DNA of 64,000 nucleotides from Pedobacter cryoconitis (GTDB lineage: Bacteria; Bacteroidota; Bacteroidia; Sphingobacteriales; Sphingobacteriaceae). The position numbers and the translations under genes are program-made. The notes under the pieces are model-generated. The model did no database searches and was not told the DNA's origin. It saw only the letters and a program-made list of their open reading frames with translations. Location: contig NZ_QLLR01000002.1 of NCBI RefSeq assembly GCF_003259615.1, forward strand, positions 393,811-457,810. The letters run 5' to 3'. Below, one piece after another: positions 18,342 through 27,024 of the stretch; position 1 is the first letter of the stretch, and each line of letters opens with the position of its first letter.

Positions 18342-19052
18342 ATGACAAAGTATACAAACCAGGACCGGTTCTTAATAGCTGTTGATTGCATTATATTTGG
18401 ATTTGATGGAGAACACCTAAAATTACTCCTGATTAAAAGAGGTTTTGAACCTGAAAAAGATAAATGGAGTTTAATGGGTGGTTTTGTCGGTCCGCAGGAA
18501 AGTCTGGATAACGCCGCCAATAGAGTACTTACCCAGTTAACTGGTTTGGAAGGGGTTTATTTGGAACAGATTCAAGCTTATGGCGATCCTTTGAGGGACC
18601 CTATTGAACGTACATTTTCTGTTACCTACTTTGCACTAATAGATATCAATAAGTATAAAATGCAGATTACGGATCAATATCATGCCGAATGGTTTTTGTT
18701 AAAGGATGCACCAAAACTAATCTTTGACCATGGCGCAATGGTAGAAAATGCGAAGAAAAAGATCAGGTACAAAGCAGCGCTTCATCCTATACTTTTTGAA
18801 CTCCTGCCAAAAAAATTCACCATACCCCAATTGCAGAATTTATATGAGGATGTATACAATACCAGTATTGATAATAGAAATTTCATTAGAAAATTAACCT
18901 CTACAGGTTTACTGATTAAACTTCCTGAAAAAGATAAATCAGCGTCAAAAAAAGGTGCCTTTTATTTTAAACTTGACAAGAAAAAATACGTCGCAAACTT
19001 CCAGGCATTTTTAAACTTCATCCCTAATCCGGATAAATTAATCTCCGGATAA
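18342..19052 (+). CDS. araR: NUDIX-fold L-arabinose regulator AraR
   Basis: 236 residues. The N-terminal NUDIX-like domain (about 8-150) is followed by a winged-helix domain (about 155-230). The Nudix box runs from G47 to L69 but lacks catalysis: of the G-x5-E-x7-REUxEE-x-GU signature, G47, E53, R61 and G68 remain, while the metal-binding glutamates are V62, Q65 and L66. This is the pattern of the NrtR/AraR regulator group, in which the domain senses a ligand. Members in Bacteroidetes repress arabinose genes until L-arabinose is present. Its position between the mutarotase and araBDA, and the five matching palindromes, support this. Ligand identity is taken from family knowledge. Confidence 0.88.
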   Translation: MTKYTNQDRFLIAVDCIIFGFDGEHLKLLLIKRGFEPEKDKWSLMGGFVGPQESLDNAANRVLTQLTGLEGVYLEQIQAYGDPLRDPIERTFSVTYFALIDINKYKMQITDQYHAEWFLLKDAPKLIFDHGAMVENAKKKIRYKAALHPILFELLPKKFTIPQLQNLYEDVYNTSIDNRNFIRKLTSTGLLIKLPEKDKSASKKGAFYFKLDKKKYVANFQAFLNFIPNPDKLISG

Positions 19053-19121
19053 AGTGCTCAGCATTTTAACAAAAGAAGAATTTAATATTCATTTACAGAA
19101 AGCCTCCAGGCAAAAAACTAA

Positions 19122-19185
19122 GGGGTGCCTTCCAGATTGGCATCCTCCCCTTGTACTGCAATTACCTCAGGTTACCTGACACCCC
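19122..19185. terminator. long-loop inverted repeat after araR (possible terminator or RNA element)
   Basis: GGGGTGCC at 19122-19129 can pair with GACACCCC at 19178-19185. The right arm is followed by A and seven Ts on the plus strand; the left arm is preceded by a six-base A-run, giving a T-run on the minus strand. Read on the minus strand all eight pairs form (one G-U), on plus one pair fails. It could end araR, but the 48-base loop is long for a simple terminator. Confidence 0.4.
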
Positions 19186-19213
19186 ATTTTTTTATCGATA
19201 CTTTTCGCTTCTT

Positions 19214-19259
19214 GCCTCGTGCTTGTTCTTGGTTAGGTTTGGTAAGAAAGCAGCGAGGC
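19214..19259. other. second imperfect hairpin in araR-araB gap
   Basis: GCCTCG-TGCTT pairs with AAGCA-(G)-CGAGGC around a loop of about 23 bases that itself carries TTCTT/AAGAA complementarity. It lies between araR and the first araB operator. No RNA family is recognised. The 400-base gap 19053-19452 otherwise holds operators D and E. Confidence 0.35.
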
Positions 19260-19296
19260 TTTCAACTCAGCCCATGCTCATGTTTAAACCCCAAAT

Positions 19297-19317
19297 TAAA
19301 CGTCAAATGAACGATTA
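19297..19317. promoter_or_regulatory. AraR-like operator D (upstream of araB)
   Basis: TAAACGT, then 7 bases, then ACGATTA: one mismatch to the shared consensus. Both arms are identical to those of operator C. A TTATTTTG near-match to the -7 element follows at 19322-19329. Confidence 0.75.
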
Positions 19318-19420
19318 TTATTTATTTTGAAATCTCATAATCAATCCAAAAGCATCTGATAAGCCTGTAAAGAATGAAATATGAAAGAAATTTCATATTA
19401 ATTTTCATTTCTCAAAAAAA

Positions 19421-19441
19421 TAAACGTTAATTAGACGTTTA
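19421..19441. promoter_or_regulatory. AraR-like operator E (immediately before araB)
   Basis: TAAACGT, then TAATTAG, then ACGTTTA: the arms are a perfect inverted repeat, making this the best of the five sites. It ends 11 bases before the araB ATG at 19453, so binding would lie within or just ahead of the message start. Confidence 0.8.
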
Positions 19442-19452
19442 TTATAATTACC

Positions 19453-21153
19453 ATGAATCTAACCAAATATGTCATCGGTATAGATTACGGATCGGATTCT
19501 GTTCGCTCTGTAATTGTAAATACCGAAAATGGAGCAGAGCTCTCTTCCTCAGTTTATTATTATAAAAGGTGGCAAAAAAAACTTTACTGTGATCCTGCAT
19601 TAAATCAGTTCAGACAGCATCCTCTTGACTACATTGAGGGGCTAGAGTATACCATTAAAGATTGTATCGCAAAAGCCGGCGGTGCGGCAGTAGCTGCTGC
19701 GATCAAGGGGATAGCTGTAGATACCACTGGTTCTACTCCTGTGGCAGTTGACATCACCGGAACCCCACTTGCCCTCACCCCTGGTTTCGAAGAAAATCCA
19801 AATGCCATGTTTGTATTATGGAAAGATCATACAGGAATCAAAGAGGCAGCACAAATCAACGATCACGCCACTAAATTCAACACAAACTATCTTAAATATG
19901 TAGGTGGAATTTACTCTTCGGAGTGGTTCTGGGCCAAACTTCTTCATGTACTGAAGCAAGATCCCGCAATTCGTAATGCCATTTTTTCATGGGTAGAGCA
20001 TTGCGATTGGATTCCTTTTCTGTTAACGGGAGGAAATGATGTTAGAAAAATGAAAAGAAGCCGCTGTGCAGCAGGACATAAAGCGCTTTGGGCAGAAGAG
20101 TTTGACGGGCTTCCTCCAGAGGAATTTTTCAGCAAATTAGACCCGCTATTGTCAGGGTTCAGAGAAAAACTCTTTCAGGATACTTATACTTCGGATGAGC
20201 CTGCCGGCAGGTTAAGTGAAGAATGGGCAAGCCGGCTTGGACTATCAGCAGCTGTGGTAGTTGGCGTAGGCGCATTTGATGCACATATGGGGGCTGTTGG
20301 CGGGCAGATATCTCCTTACTACCTTTGTAAAATCATGGGCACCAGTACCTGCGACATCCTTGTAGCACCACTAGCTGAACTGGATGGGAAACTGGTCAAA
20401 GGCATTTGCGGACAGGTCAATGGCTCTGTTATTCCTGGAACAATGGGTCTGGAAGCCGGCCAGTCTGCCTTTGGTGATGTTTATGCCTGGTTTAAAAATC
20501 TAATTAGCTGGCCATTAGATCATCTCCTCACTCAATCAGCTTTAATTGATCAGGCAACTGCGTCTGCCTTAAAAGATGAACTGGAAGCTAAGATTATTTC
20601 CAGTCTAAGTGAACAGGCCGAACTATTAGGTGATAACGATTATGCTGAGCTGGCCATTGACTGGTTAAATGGAAGGCGGACTCCTGACGCAAACCAGGAA
20701 TTAAAAGGTGCGATCTCCGGTTTAAGCCTGGGTACTGATGCACCAAGGTTTTTCCGTGCTTTAGCTGCTGCAACCTGTTTTGGCGCAAAAAGTATTGTTG
20801 ACAGGTTCAAAGAACAAGGGGTTCCGGTAAAAGGAATAATCGGCATTGGAGGAGTGGCAAAAAAATCACCTTATGTCATGCAGATGATGGCTGACGTATT
20901 AGAAATGCCAATCAAAATTCATCGTTTTGAGCATACCTGTGCACTTGGAGCGGCCATGTTTGCTGCTGTAGCTGCTGGAATACATCCAGATATTGAAACT
21001 GCAATGGAAACTATGGGGACAGGTTTCGAAGCAGAATATCAGCCAGATCAGAAAAAGAAAAAGCTGTATAACCAGCATTATCAGGAATATCTGGCATTAG
21101 GCAGATATGTAGAGAAATACAGCAAAAAGGAAATCAAACCTTATGTATCATGA
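19453..21153 (+). CDS. araB: ribulokinase AraB
   Basis: 566 residues, the standard AraB length. FGGY-family kinase: N-terminal phosphate-binding motif VIGIDYGSDSVRSVIV, VDTTGSTPV, MGTSTCDIL in the middle, LEAGQSAFGDVYAWF, and the C-terminal ATP-site segment GIGGVAKKSPYVMQMMADVL. It phosphorylates L-ribulose to L-ribulose 5-phosphate in the cytoplasm. First gene of araB-araD-araA-transporter; its stop overlaps the araD start by four bases (ATGA). AraR operators D and E lie upstream. Confidence 0.95.
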   Translation: MNLTKYVIGIDYGSDSVRSVIVNTENGAELSSSVYYYKRWQKKLYCDPALNQFRQHPLDYIEGLEYTIKDCIAKAGGAAVAAAIKGIAVDTTGSTPVAVDITGTPLALTPGFEENPNAMFVLWKDHTGIKEAAQINDHATKFNTNYLKYVGGIYSSEWFWAKLLHVLKQDPAIRNAIFSWVEHCDWIPFLLTGGNDVRKMKRSRCAAGHKALWAEEFDGLPPEEFFSKLDPLLSGFREKLFQDTYTSDEPAGRLSEEWASRLGLSAAVVVGVGAFDAHMGAVGGQISPYYLCKIMGTSTCDILVAPLAELDGKLVKGICGQVNGSVIPGTMGLEAGQSAFGDVYAWFKNLISWPLDHLLTQSALIDQATASALKDELEAKIISSLSEQAELLGDNDYAELAIDWLNGRRTPDANQELKGAISGLSLGTDAPRFFRALAAATCFGAKSIVDRFKEQGVPVKGIIGIGGVAKKSPYVMQMMADVLEMPIKIHRFEHTCALGAAMFAAVAAGIHPDIETAMETMGTGFEAEYQPDQKKKKLYNQHYQEYLALGRYVEKYSKKEIKPYVS

Positions 21154-21848
21154 CCGACTATAAAATAATACGCGAAACAGCCTATGAGGCTAATATGGAA
21201 CTGCCAAGATTAGGCCTTGTGCTCTTTACTTTTGGAAACGTAAGCGCAGCAGACAGGGATAAAGGTGTATTTGCTATCAAACCAAGCGGAGTGCCATACA
21301 AAGACCTGACACCAGAAAAAATGGTCATTGTTGATTTTGACGGCAATGTTGTAGAAGGAACACTCAGGCCATCTTCTGATACTAAAACCCATGCTGTACT
21401 TTACAAACATTGGGACGGAATCAATGGTATAGTACATACCCATTCTACCTATGCTACTTCCTGGGCACAGGCACAAGCAGATATTCCGATTTTTGGTACT
21501 ACGCATGCCGACCACCTTACGGTAGATATACCCTGTGCTCCTGCAATGAGTGACGAGATGATCAATGGAGATTACGAGTACGAAACTGGCTTTCAGATCA
21601 TCAATCATTTTAATAAACTCGGTTATGATCATCATGAAGTTGAAATGATCCTGGTTGGAAATCATGCACCGTTTACCTGGGCTAAGACAGCTGAAAAAGC
21701 AGTTTTTAACAGTGCTGTACTGGAAACAGTGGCCCATATGGCCCTGCTAACGCAACAAATTAACAGGCAGTCCCCAAAATTAAAAGCCGCATTAATAAAA
21801 AAGCATTTTGAACGCAAACATGGTCCGGACAGCTATTACGGACAGTAA
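21150..21848 (+). CDS. araD: L-ribulose-5-phosphate 4-epimerase AraD
   Basis: 232 residues, class II aldolase/epimerase fold. The metal ligands H96 and H98 lie in [16 protein letters not shown], with a third His further on (about 170), and D77 in RPSSDTKTH matches the catalytic Asp of AraD. The phosphate-binding loop FGNVSAADR is at about 28-36. It converts L-ribulose 5-phosphate to D-xylulose 5-phosphate, the last step of the pathway and the entry to the pentose phosphate or phosphoketolase routes. It overlaps araB by four bases and precedes araA by about 23. Confidence 0.95.
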   Translation: MTDYKIIRETAYEANMELPRLGLVLFTFGNVSAADRDKGVFAIKPSGVPYKDLTPEKMVIVDFDGNVVEGTLRPSSDTKTHAVLYKHWDGINGIVHTHSTYATSWAQAQADIPIFGTTHADHLTVDIPCAPAMSDEMINGDYEYETGFQIINHFNKLGYDHHEVEMILVGNHAPFTWAKTAEKAVFNSAVLETVAHMALLTQQINRQSPKLKAALIKKHFERKHGPDSYYGQ

Positions 21849-21871
21849 ATAATAAAGACCACATAAAAAAT

Positions 21872-23362
21872 ATGATAAACTTAAAAGAATTAGAAGTCTG
21901 GTTCATCACAGGCAGCCAGCATTTGTATGGAGAAGAAACATTGAAGCAAGTGGCTGATCATGCACAGCAAGTAGCCGCATCACTGAATTCAGATCCGCAG
22001 ATTCCCGTTAGCGTAGTTTACAAACCTATAGTAAAAACACCTGACGAAATATTTGAAACCCTGCAACAGGCTAACATCACAGCAAATTGTATCGGCGTGA
22101 TTACCTGGATGCATACTTTTTCTCCCGCCAAAATGTGGATAAGAGGATTGAATATCCTTCAAAAACCATTACTACATCTGCACACCCAATTTAACCGTGA
22201 TATTCCATGGAGCACTATTGATATGGATTTCATGAACCTTAACCAGAGTGCACATGGCGATCGTGAGTTTGGGTTTATGGTCACACGAATGCGTAAAGAC
22301 AGAAAAGTAGTAGTAGGGCACTGGCAGGACCTGGAAGTATTGAAAGAAATCGATACCTGGACACGCGCTGCGGCTGGCTGGCATGATTGGCAAGGTGCTA
22401 AATTTGCGCGCTTTGGCGATAATATGCGTTATGTAGCGGTTACCGATGGCGATAAAGTAGAAGCAGAACTTAAATTTGGTTTTCAAGTCAATACTTATGG
22501 TATAGGCGACCTGGTCGCAGTGATTAACAATATTCCTGAGGAATCCATTCAGGAACTGCTGACGCTTTATGAAGCAACTTACCAGATGACCACTGACCTG
22601 CTCCGTGGCGGAGACAGGCATACTTCTGTTTATGAAGCCGCAAAAATAGAGCTTGGTCTTAAAAAGTTCCTTGAAGATGGTAATTTTAAAGGCTTCAGTG
22701 ATACCTTCGAAGATTTACATGGCATGATTCAACTGCCAGGCATTGCTGCACAGCGATTAATGGCGGCAGGATACGGATTTGCCGGAGAAGGTGACTGGAA
22801 AACAGCAGCTTTGGTACGCGCCTGCAAAGTAATGGGAGCAGGATTACCTGGAGCCAATGCCTTTATGGAGGATTATACCTACCACTTCGATCCTGCAAAC
22901 GCTATGGTACTGGGCTCACACATGCTGGAAGTCGATGCATCTCTGGCCAATGAAAAACCAAGACTGGAAGTCCATCCACTTGGTATTGGCGGTAAAGCTG
23001 ATCCTGCCCGGCTGATCTTTAGCGTAGCAGGCGGAAACGCACTCAACGCTTCTATTATAGATATGGGCAATCGCTTCCGCTTACTTGTAAATGAAGTGGA
23101 GGCCGTGGAACCAAAGCACGAATTGCCAAAGTTACCTGTAGCAAAAGTTTTGTGGAAACCTCTTCCTGATATGAAAACAGCTTGTGCATCCTGGATCTAT
23201 GCAGGAGGTGCACACCATACTGCTTACAGCCAGAATCTGACTACTGCGCACTTACTGGACTTTGCCAACATTGCGGGCATAGAATATATAAACATTGGGG
23301 CTGATACGAAAATTAACCAGTTCAGAAATGAGCTTCAATGGAATGAAATCTTTTATAAATAA
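21872..23362 (+). CDS. araA: L-arabinose isomerase AraA
   Basis: 496 residues, full length for AraA. The manganese/catalytic residues of the family are at the expected positions: E306 in [10 protein letters not shown]333 in [10 protein letters not shown]350 in LGSHMLEVD, and H448/H449 in [25 protein letters not shown] is the family N-terminus. It converts L-arabinose to L-ribulose in the cytoplasm, the first step of the pathway. Placed third in the operon, after the later-acting enzymes. Confidence 0.96.
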   Translation: MINLKELEVWFITGSQHLYGEETLKQVADHAQQVAASLNSDPQIPVSVVYKPIVKTPDEIFETLQQANITANCIGVITWMHTFSPAKMWIRGLNILQKPLLHLHTQFNRDIPWSTIDMDFMNLNQSAHGDREFGFMVTRMRKDRKVVVGHWQDLEVLKEIDTWTRAAAGWHDWQGAKFARFGDNMRYVAVTDGDKVEAELKFGFQVNTYGIGDLVAVINNIPEESIQELLTLYEATYQMTTDLLRGGDRHTSVYEAAKIELGLKKFLEDGNFKGFSDTFEDLHGMIQLPGIAAQRLMAAGYGFAGEGDWKTAALVRACKVMGAGLPGANAFMEDYTYHFDPANAMVLGSHMLEVDASLANEKPRLEVHPLGIGGKADPARLIFSVAGGNALNASIIDMGNRFRLLVNEVEAVEPKHELPKLPVAKVLWKPLPDMKTACASWIYAGGAHHTAYSQNLTTAHLLDFANIAGIEYINIGADTKINQFRNELQWNEIFYK

Positions 23363-23398
23363 ACCAGCAACCTGTTCAAACTAACCAAATAGCCTGCT

Positions 23399-25084
23399 AT
23401 GAACAATAACTTAGTAACTACAGATTATGTAGTTTTCATCATCTACTTTTTAGTCGTTTCTGGCTATGGGTATTACATTTACCGGAAGCGCGAAAAAAAT
23501 GAGCATGACGCCAAAGCATTTTTTCTGGCTGAAGGAACACTGACCTGGTGGGCGATCGGTGCTTCTCTGATTGCCTCGAACATTTCTGCCGAACAATTTA
23601 TTGGCATGAGTGGCGAAGGTTTCTTCCTCGGAATAGCTGTTGCGGCTTACGAATGGATTGCAGCCATCGCACTGATTATAGTTGCCGTCTGGTTCATTCC
23701 AGTCTACCTGAAGAACAAGATCTATACCATGCCCCAGTTTCTGAAGACCAGGTATAATGAGTCTGTTGCCCTGATCATGGCGGTCTTCTGGTTATTCTTA
23801 TACGTATTCGTAAATCTGACTTCTATACTTTACCTGGGCGCAGTAGCCATCAACGGACTCACAGGTGGAGATTATCTGCATGTGATTATGATTGGGCTTG
23901 CCGTATTTGCACTAATCATTTCTTTGGGGGGTATGAAAGTAGTTGCCTATACTGATGTTATCCAGGTGGCTGTATTGATTTTTGGAGGATTGGTGACAAC
24001 TTACATTGCCTTAACTGTTGTTGGTGAGAAATTCGGTGTTGGCCCTAATGCGATTGCTGGTTTTAATGTTTTGATGGATCAGGCTCCTGAGCATTTCAAA
24101 ATGATTATCCCGAAACCTACTGCTGCATCGACACAAAATGAGATTAGTAAGTACTTAACTTTCCCCGGGTTAGCTTCTTATGTTGCGGGTATCTGGATCA
24201 TTAACCTGAACTACTGGGGATGTAACCAGTATATTACCCAGCGTGCATTGGGCGCAGATATTAAAACGGCAAGAACGGGTATTCTTTTTGCCGGTATTTT
24301 GAAGCTGATGATGCCGCTAATCGTGATGTTGCCAGGTATCGCAGCCTATGTTTTGTATAAAAGCGGACATTTGCCTCAATTAATAGGCGGTAAAGACGGG
24401 GCTTATTCAGCAATACTTACTTTTTTACCTACCGGTCTTAAAGGGCTATCTGTTGCTGCACTTACCGCAGCTATTGTTGCTTCTCTTGCCGGGAAAGTAA
24501 ATAGTATCTCTACGATATTCACGCTGGATATCTATGCAAAGTATTTTAAGAAAGGTACAGAAGAGAAGAATTTGGTTTTTGTGGGCAGAGCAACGGTATT
24601 CGTTGGAATGATTCTCGCTGTACTCTTTACCTGGAACGATCTTTTAGGTATAGGGGGCGCAGGTGGTTTTACATTTATCCAGAAATATACAGGCTTTATC
24701 AGCCCGGGTGTGTTTGCGATGTTTATCCTGGGCATGTTCTGGAAAAGAACAACCGGCAGTGCAGCTATTGTTGGTGTGCTGGCAGGATTTCTCTTATCTG
24801 TTTTCTTCAACGAAATGGCACCAAACCTTTTGGGCAATGACACATTGCTCTATACGGCATATCCAAATGGCAAAGGCAATTTTGAGATCCCCTTCCATAT
24901 CTGTATGGGACTTTCCTTTTTCTTTACCATGGCCATTATGATTTTGATTAGCTTAACCGGGCCTAAAATAAATCCCAAAGCTTTCGAACTGGACAAATCC
25001 ATGTTCAAAGTTGAGCCTCCTACCATGGCATTGATCGTAGTTACCCTACTGCTTATTGCTGCGTTGTACGTTAAATTCTGGTAA
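23399..25084 (+). CDS. SSS-family sodium:sugar symporter, probable L-arabinose importer
   Basis: 561 residues with about 14 predicted membrane helices, beginning VVFIIYFLVVSGYGYYIY. The sodium:solute symporter signature is seen in FFLAEGTLTWWAIGASLIAS, with NISAEQFIGMSGEGF and NLNYWGCNQYITQRALGA further on, the sodium/galactose cotransporter-like pattern. It should bring L-arabinose, freed in the periplasm, across the inner membrane. It is the last gene of the araBDA operon, 36 bases after araA, and is followed by a strong terminator. Substrate is inferred from context. Confidence 0.88.
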   Translation: MNNNLVTTDYVVFIIYFLVVSGYGYYIYRKREKNEHDAKAFFLAEGTLTWWAIGASLIASNISAEQFIGMSGEGFFLGIAVAAYEWIAAIALIIVAVWFIPVYLKNKIYTMPQFLKTRYNESVALIMAVFWLFLYVFVNLTSILYLGAVAINGLTGGDYLHVIMIGLAVFALIISLGGMKVVAYTDVIQVAVLIFGGLVTTYIALTVVGEKFGVGPNAIAGFNVLMDQAPEHFKMIIPKPTAASTQNEISKYLTFPGLASYVAGIWIINLNYWGCNQYITQRALGADIKTARTGILFAGILKLMMPLIVMLPGIAAYVLYKSGHLPQLIGGKDGAYSAILTFLPTGLKGLSVAALTAAIVASLAGKVNSISTIFTLDIYAKYFKKGTEEKNLVFVGRATVFVGMILAVLFTWNDLLGIGGAGGFTFIQKYTGFISPGVFAMFILGMFWKRTTGSAAIVGVLAGFLLSVFFNEMAPNLLGNDTLLYTAYPNGKGNFEIPFHICMGLSFFFTMAIMILISLTGPKINPKAFELDKSMFKVEPPTMALIVVTLLLIAALYVKFW

Positions 25085-25095
25085 TGTTTCATCTG

Positions 25096-25134
25096 ATATT
25101 CAGGCATTGTATAAATTATACAATGCCTGAATAT
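25096..25134. terminator. strong bidirectional terminator after arabinose operon
   Basis: Perfect 18-base inverted repeat (25096-25113 with 25117-25134) around a 3-base loop, followed by AG and a T-run at 25137-25141. It lies between the symporter stop (25084) and the end of the converging kinase fragment (25140), so it can serve both directions. Confidence 0.9.
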
Positions 25135-25139
25135 AGTTT

Positions 25140-25847
25140 TTATAAATGGGGGAATATTTTTAAAAGATTTAATTTATCCAGTTTCTCCTTTAGCAGATCC
25201 GGAGGAAATGGCTTAAGTACACAATCATCAATATACTTATAACCAGGATGACTTTCAATTGCCCCACCTATAGAAGCTGTTACGGCTATGATATGAACTA
25301 ATGATTTTTTATCGTCCTGTAATTGTCTGATTTTCCTTGCGGCCTCAAATCCATCCATAACCGGCATATTTATATCCATTAAGATTACATCATAATCTGT
25401 TAGCAAAACGGCTTCTAAAGCTTCCTTTCCATTCCCAACAATTTTTGGGAAGATATTCCATTTATTCAACATTTTATTGATCACCATAATATTTACAGCA
25501 TTATCCTCAGCAACCAAAACTCTTAGCGTAGTCAAATCTGAAAGATATTTCCCCTGGCTATCATCAGAGACTGAACTTGTATCATTCAGTACTTCAAAAT
25601 TCAATTCAAAACTCAAAGTTGTGCCTTTCCCTTCAGTGCTGAGCAGTTCTAAATTGCTATCATGAAGATGCAGCAATTTATTAGCTATCGTCAATCCTAA
25701 ACCTGTGCCGTAATGCTGCCGGTCTGTTGAGCTGTTCTTTTGCAGATAAGGATTAAAAATATCTTTTTGCTGTATGGAAGAAATACCTATACCTGTATCT
25801 TCAATTGTAAACAGGACCTTCAGCTGTCTTGTTGTCAGCGCCAACAA
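25140..25847 (-). pseudogene. C-terminal remnant of hybrid histidine kinase (partial ATPase + receiver)
   Basis: The reading frame has about 235 codons but lacks a proper start. It holds the end of a HATPase domain (FTIEDTGIGIS as the G1 box, HYGTGLGLTIANKLL as the G2 box) and a complete receiver domain (VLVAEDNAVNI, phosphoacceptor in VILMDINMPVMDG, VLKPF). The N-box, dimerisation histidine and sensor are absent. Just upstream an adjacent frame reads GLNLVVGADNKTAEG, which would naturally precede VLFTIEDTG, so a frameshift also lies near 25800-25830. A stop precedes it in frame. Neighbouring 25905-26165 looks like the N-terminus of the same gene. Non-functional as a kinase. Confidence 0.8.
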
Positions 25848-25904
25848 CCAGATTCAAACCCTGATCAAAAAAAATAATGGTTGACCATATTAAAAAGCTG
25901 ATAC

Positions 25905-26165
25905 TTAATAAAAAGAATGTGCAATCGCTTTCCAGTATCCAAAAATAAACAAGAAGGCAAACCCTGCTACTAAAACTCCCAGAAATAGAACGGTACGCAA
26001 GACAAATTGCTCAGGAACTTCACGAAAAAGGAAAAGCAGTAAACATAAGCGCTGAAAGATAAAAGTAAGCAGTAATATAGTTAAAAGCCTGATCCTTGCT
26101 TTATTTAAAATTTTAGGTTCTGTAGCTAAAAGCCCACGATAATTACGAATCACCTGTTTAATCAT
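25905..26165 (-). pseudogene. probable N-terminal membrane remnant of the same hybrid kinase
   Basis: 86 residues: a short cytoplasmic start (MIKQVIRNYRGLLATEPKIL, RARIR) and two hydrophobic helices (about 28-48 and 57-78), then a stop. Multi-helix membrane N-termini of this kind precede the kinase core in many sphingobacterial hybrid kinases. It lies 57 bases upstream of the kinase C-terminal remnant on the same strand, so one gene with a large internal deletion is the simplest reading. A separate small membrane protein cannot be excluded. Confidence 0.55.
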
Positions 26166-26367
26166 AAAGAAAAATGTTAATATTTTTTCACCTAATTAGT
26201 ACTGGTTATTAAAAAAAATAACAATTTGATGTGCAGAATAACATTTATTCTTATTTTATTATATTCCTAACTTACGATTTTTTAAAATAGATTGGTTTTA
26301 ATAATATTTAGCGCCAGGATCTTTTGAAAGAATAAATTCCATGCTGAATTCTCTATAAGTATATTTA

Positions 26368-26375
26368 TATATTTG
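26368..26375 (+). promoter_or_regulatory. TATATTTG -7 element directly before the ECF sigma gene
   Basis: Exact TAnnTTTG match ending four bases before the ATG at 26380, which would place the transcript start at or next to the start codon (leaderless message). No good -33 element is seen. Confidence 0.4.
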
Positions 26376-26379
26376 GTTT

Positions 26380-26919
26380 ATGGAGGGGGAAGAAAGCGCT
26401 GCACTCAGCATCATTGAATTTGAAGGACTCTTTCGTAAGAATCATAAATTCTTGTGTATGGTGGCTATGAACTACGTTCATGATCCATATATTGCTGAAG
26501 ATGTAGTGCAGGATTTTTTCATCAGCTACTGGCAAAGACGCGATATTGTGCAACTCAATACCAGCTTTGAGGCCTATGCGCGCAGGGCAGTAAAATATAA
26601 AAGTATCGACTATCTTCGAAAAACTGCCATTACTGAAAAGCTCAATATAAAGCTGACGATAATCGAAGAACAAGCAGTGCTGCACCAACAGGAAGATCAG
26701 GAACTTCAGCACCAGCGTTATATAAAAATCATGGAGATGATTCAGTCACTGCCACAGGATCGCAGAAATATTTTTATACTCCATGCGATGGAAAAACTCA
26801 GCTATATGCAGATTGCTGAAAAACAAAACATTTCCATCAACACTGTAAAAACACAATTGCAGAGAGCTTATACCGCACTAAGAAGCAAAACTCTTGGTCT
26901 GCTGATGGGAATACTCTAG
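26380..26919 (+). CDS. ECF-type RNA polymerase sigma factor (FecI-like)
   Basis: 179 residues. Region 2 spans about 14-80 (FEGLFRKNHKFLCMVAMNYV, IAEDVVQDFFISYW, AYARRAVKYKSIDYLRK), a linker follows, and region 4 spans about 115-170 (MIQSLPQDRRNIFILHAMEKLSYMQIAEKQNISINTVKTQ as the helix-turn-helix). It is the Bacteroidetes ECF type coupled to FecR anti-sigma factors and STN-bearing SusC transporters. It is followed after about 105 bases by fecR. It probably activates the susCD operon when the transporter is loaded. Confidence 0.92.
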   Translation: MEGEESAALSIIEFEGLFRKNHKFLCMVAMNYVHDPYIAEDVVQDFFISYWQRRDIVQLNTSFEAYARRAVKYKSIDYLRKTAITEKLNIKLTIIEEQAVLHQQEDQELQHQRYIKIMEMIQSLPQDRRNIFILHAMEKLSYMQIAEKQNISINTVKTQLQRAYTALRSKTLGLLMGIL

Positions 26920-27024
26920 ATTTTCAATATTTAAACAACTCATAGTCATACACTTGTTTATTATTGACATCTTTTTTCAGTTTAGTGTCACCCATTTCCT
27001 ACTTTCTTACGACACTTTATTGAT

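Noticed and set aside
19122..19185. Possible TPP riboswitch (AAGGGGTGCC start; AACCTGA and GGTAAT-like piece on the opposite strand)
   Set aside because: The two resemblances lie on opposite strands, the CTGAGA core is missing, and no thiamine gene is nearby.
21210..21737. Long minus-strand open frame inside araD
   Set aside because: It is antisense to a clear AraD gene with all catalytic residues; the translated product has no recognisable motif.
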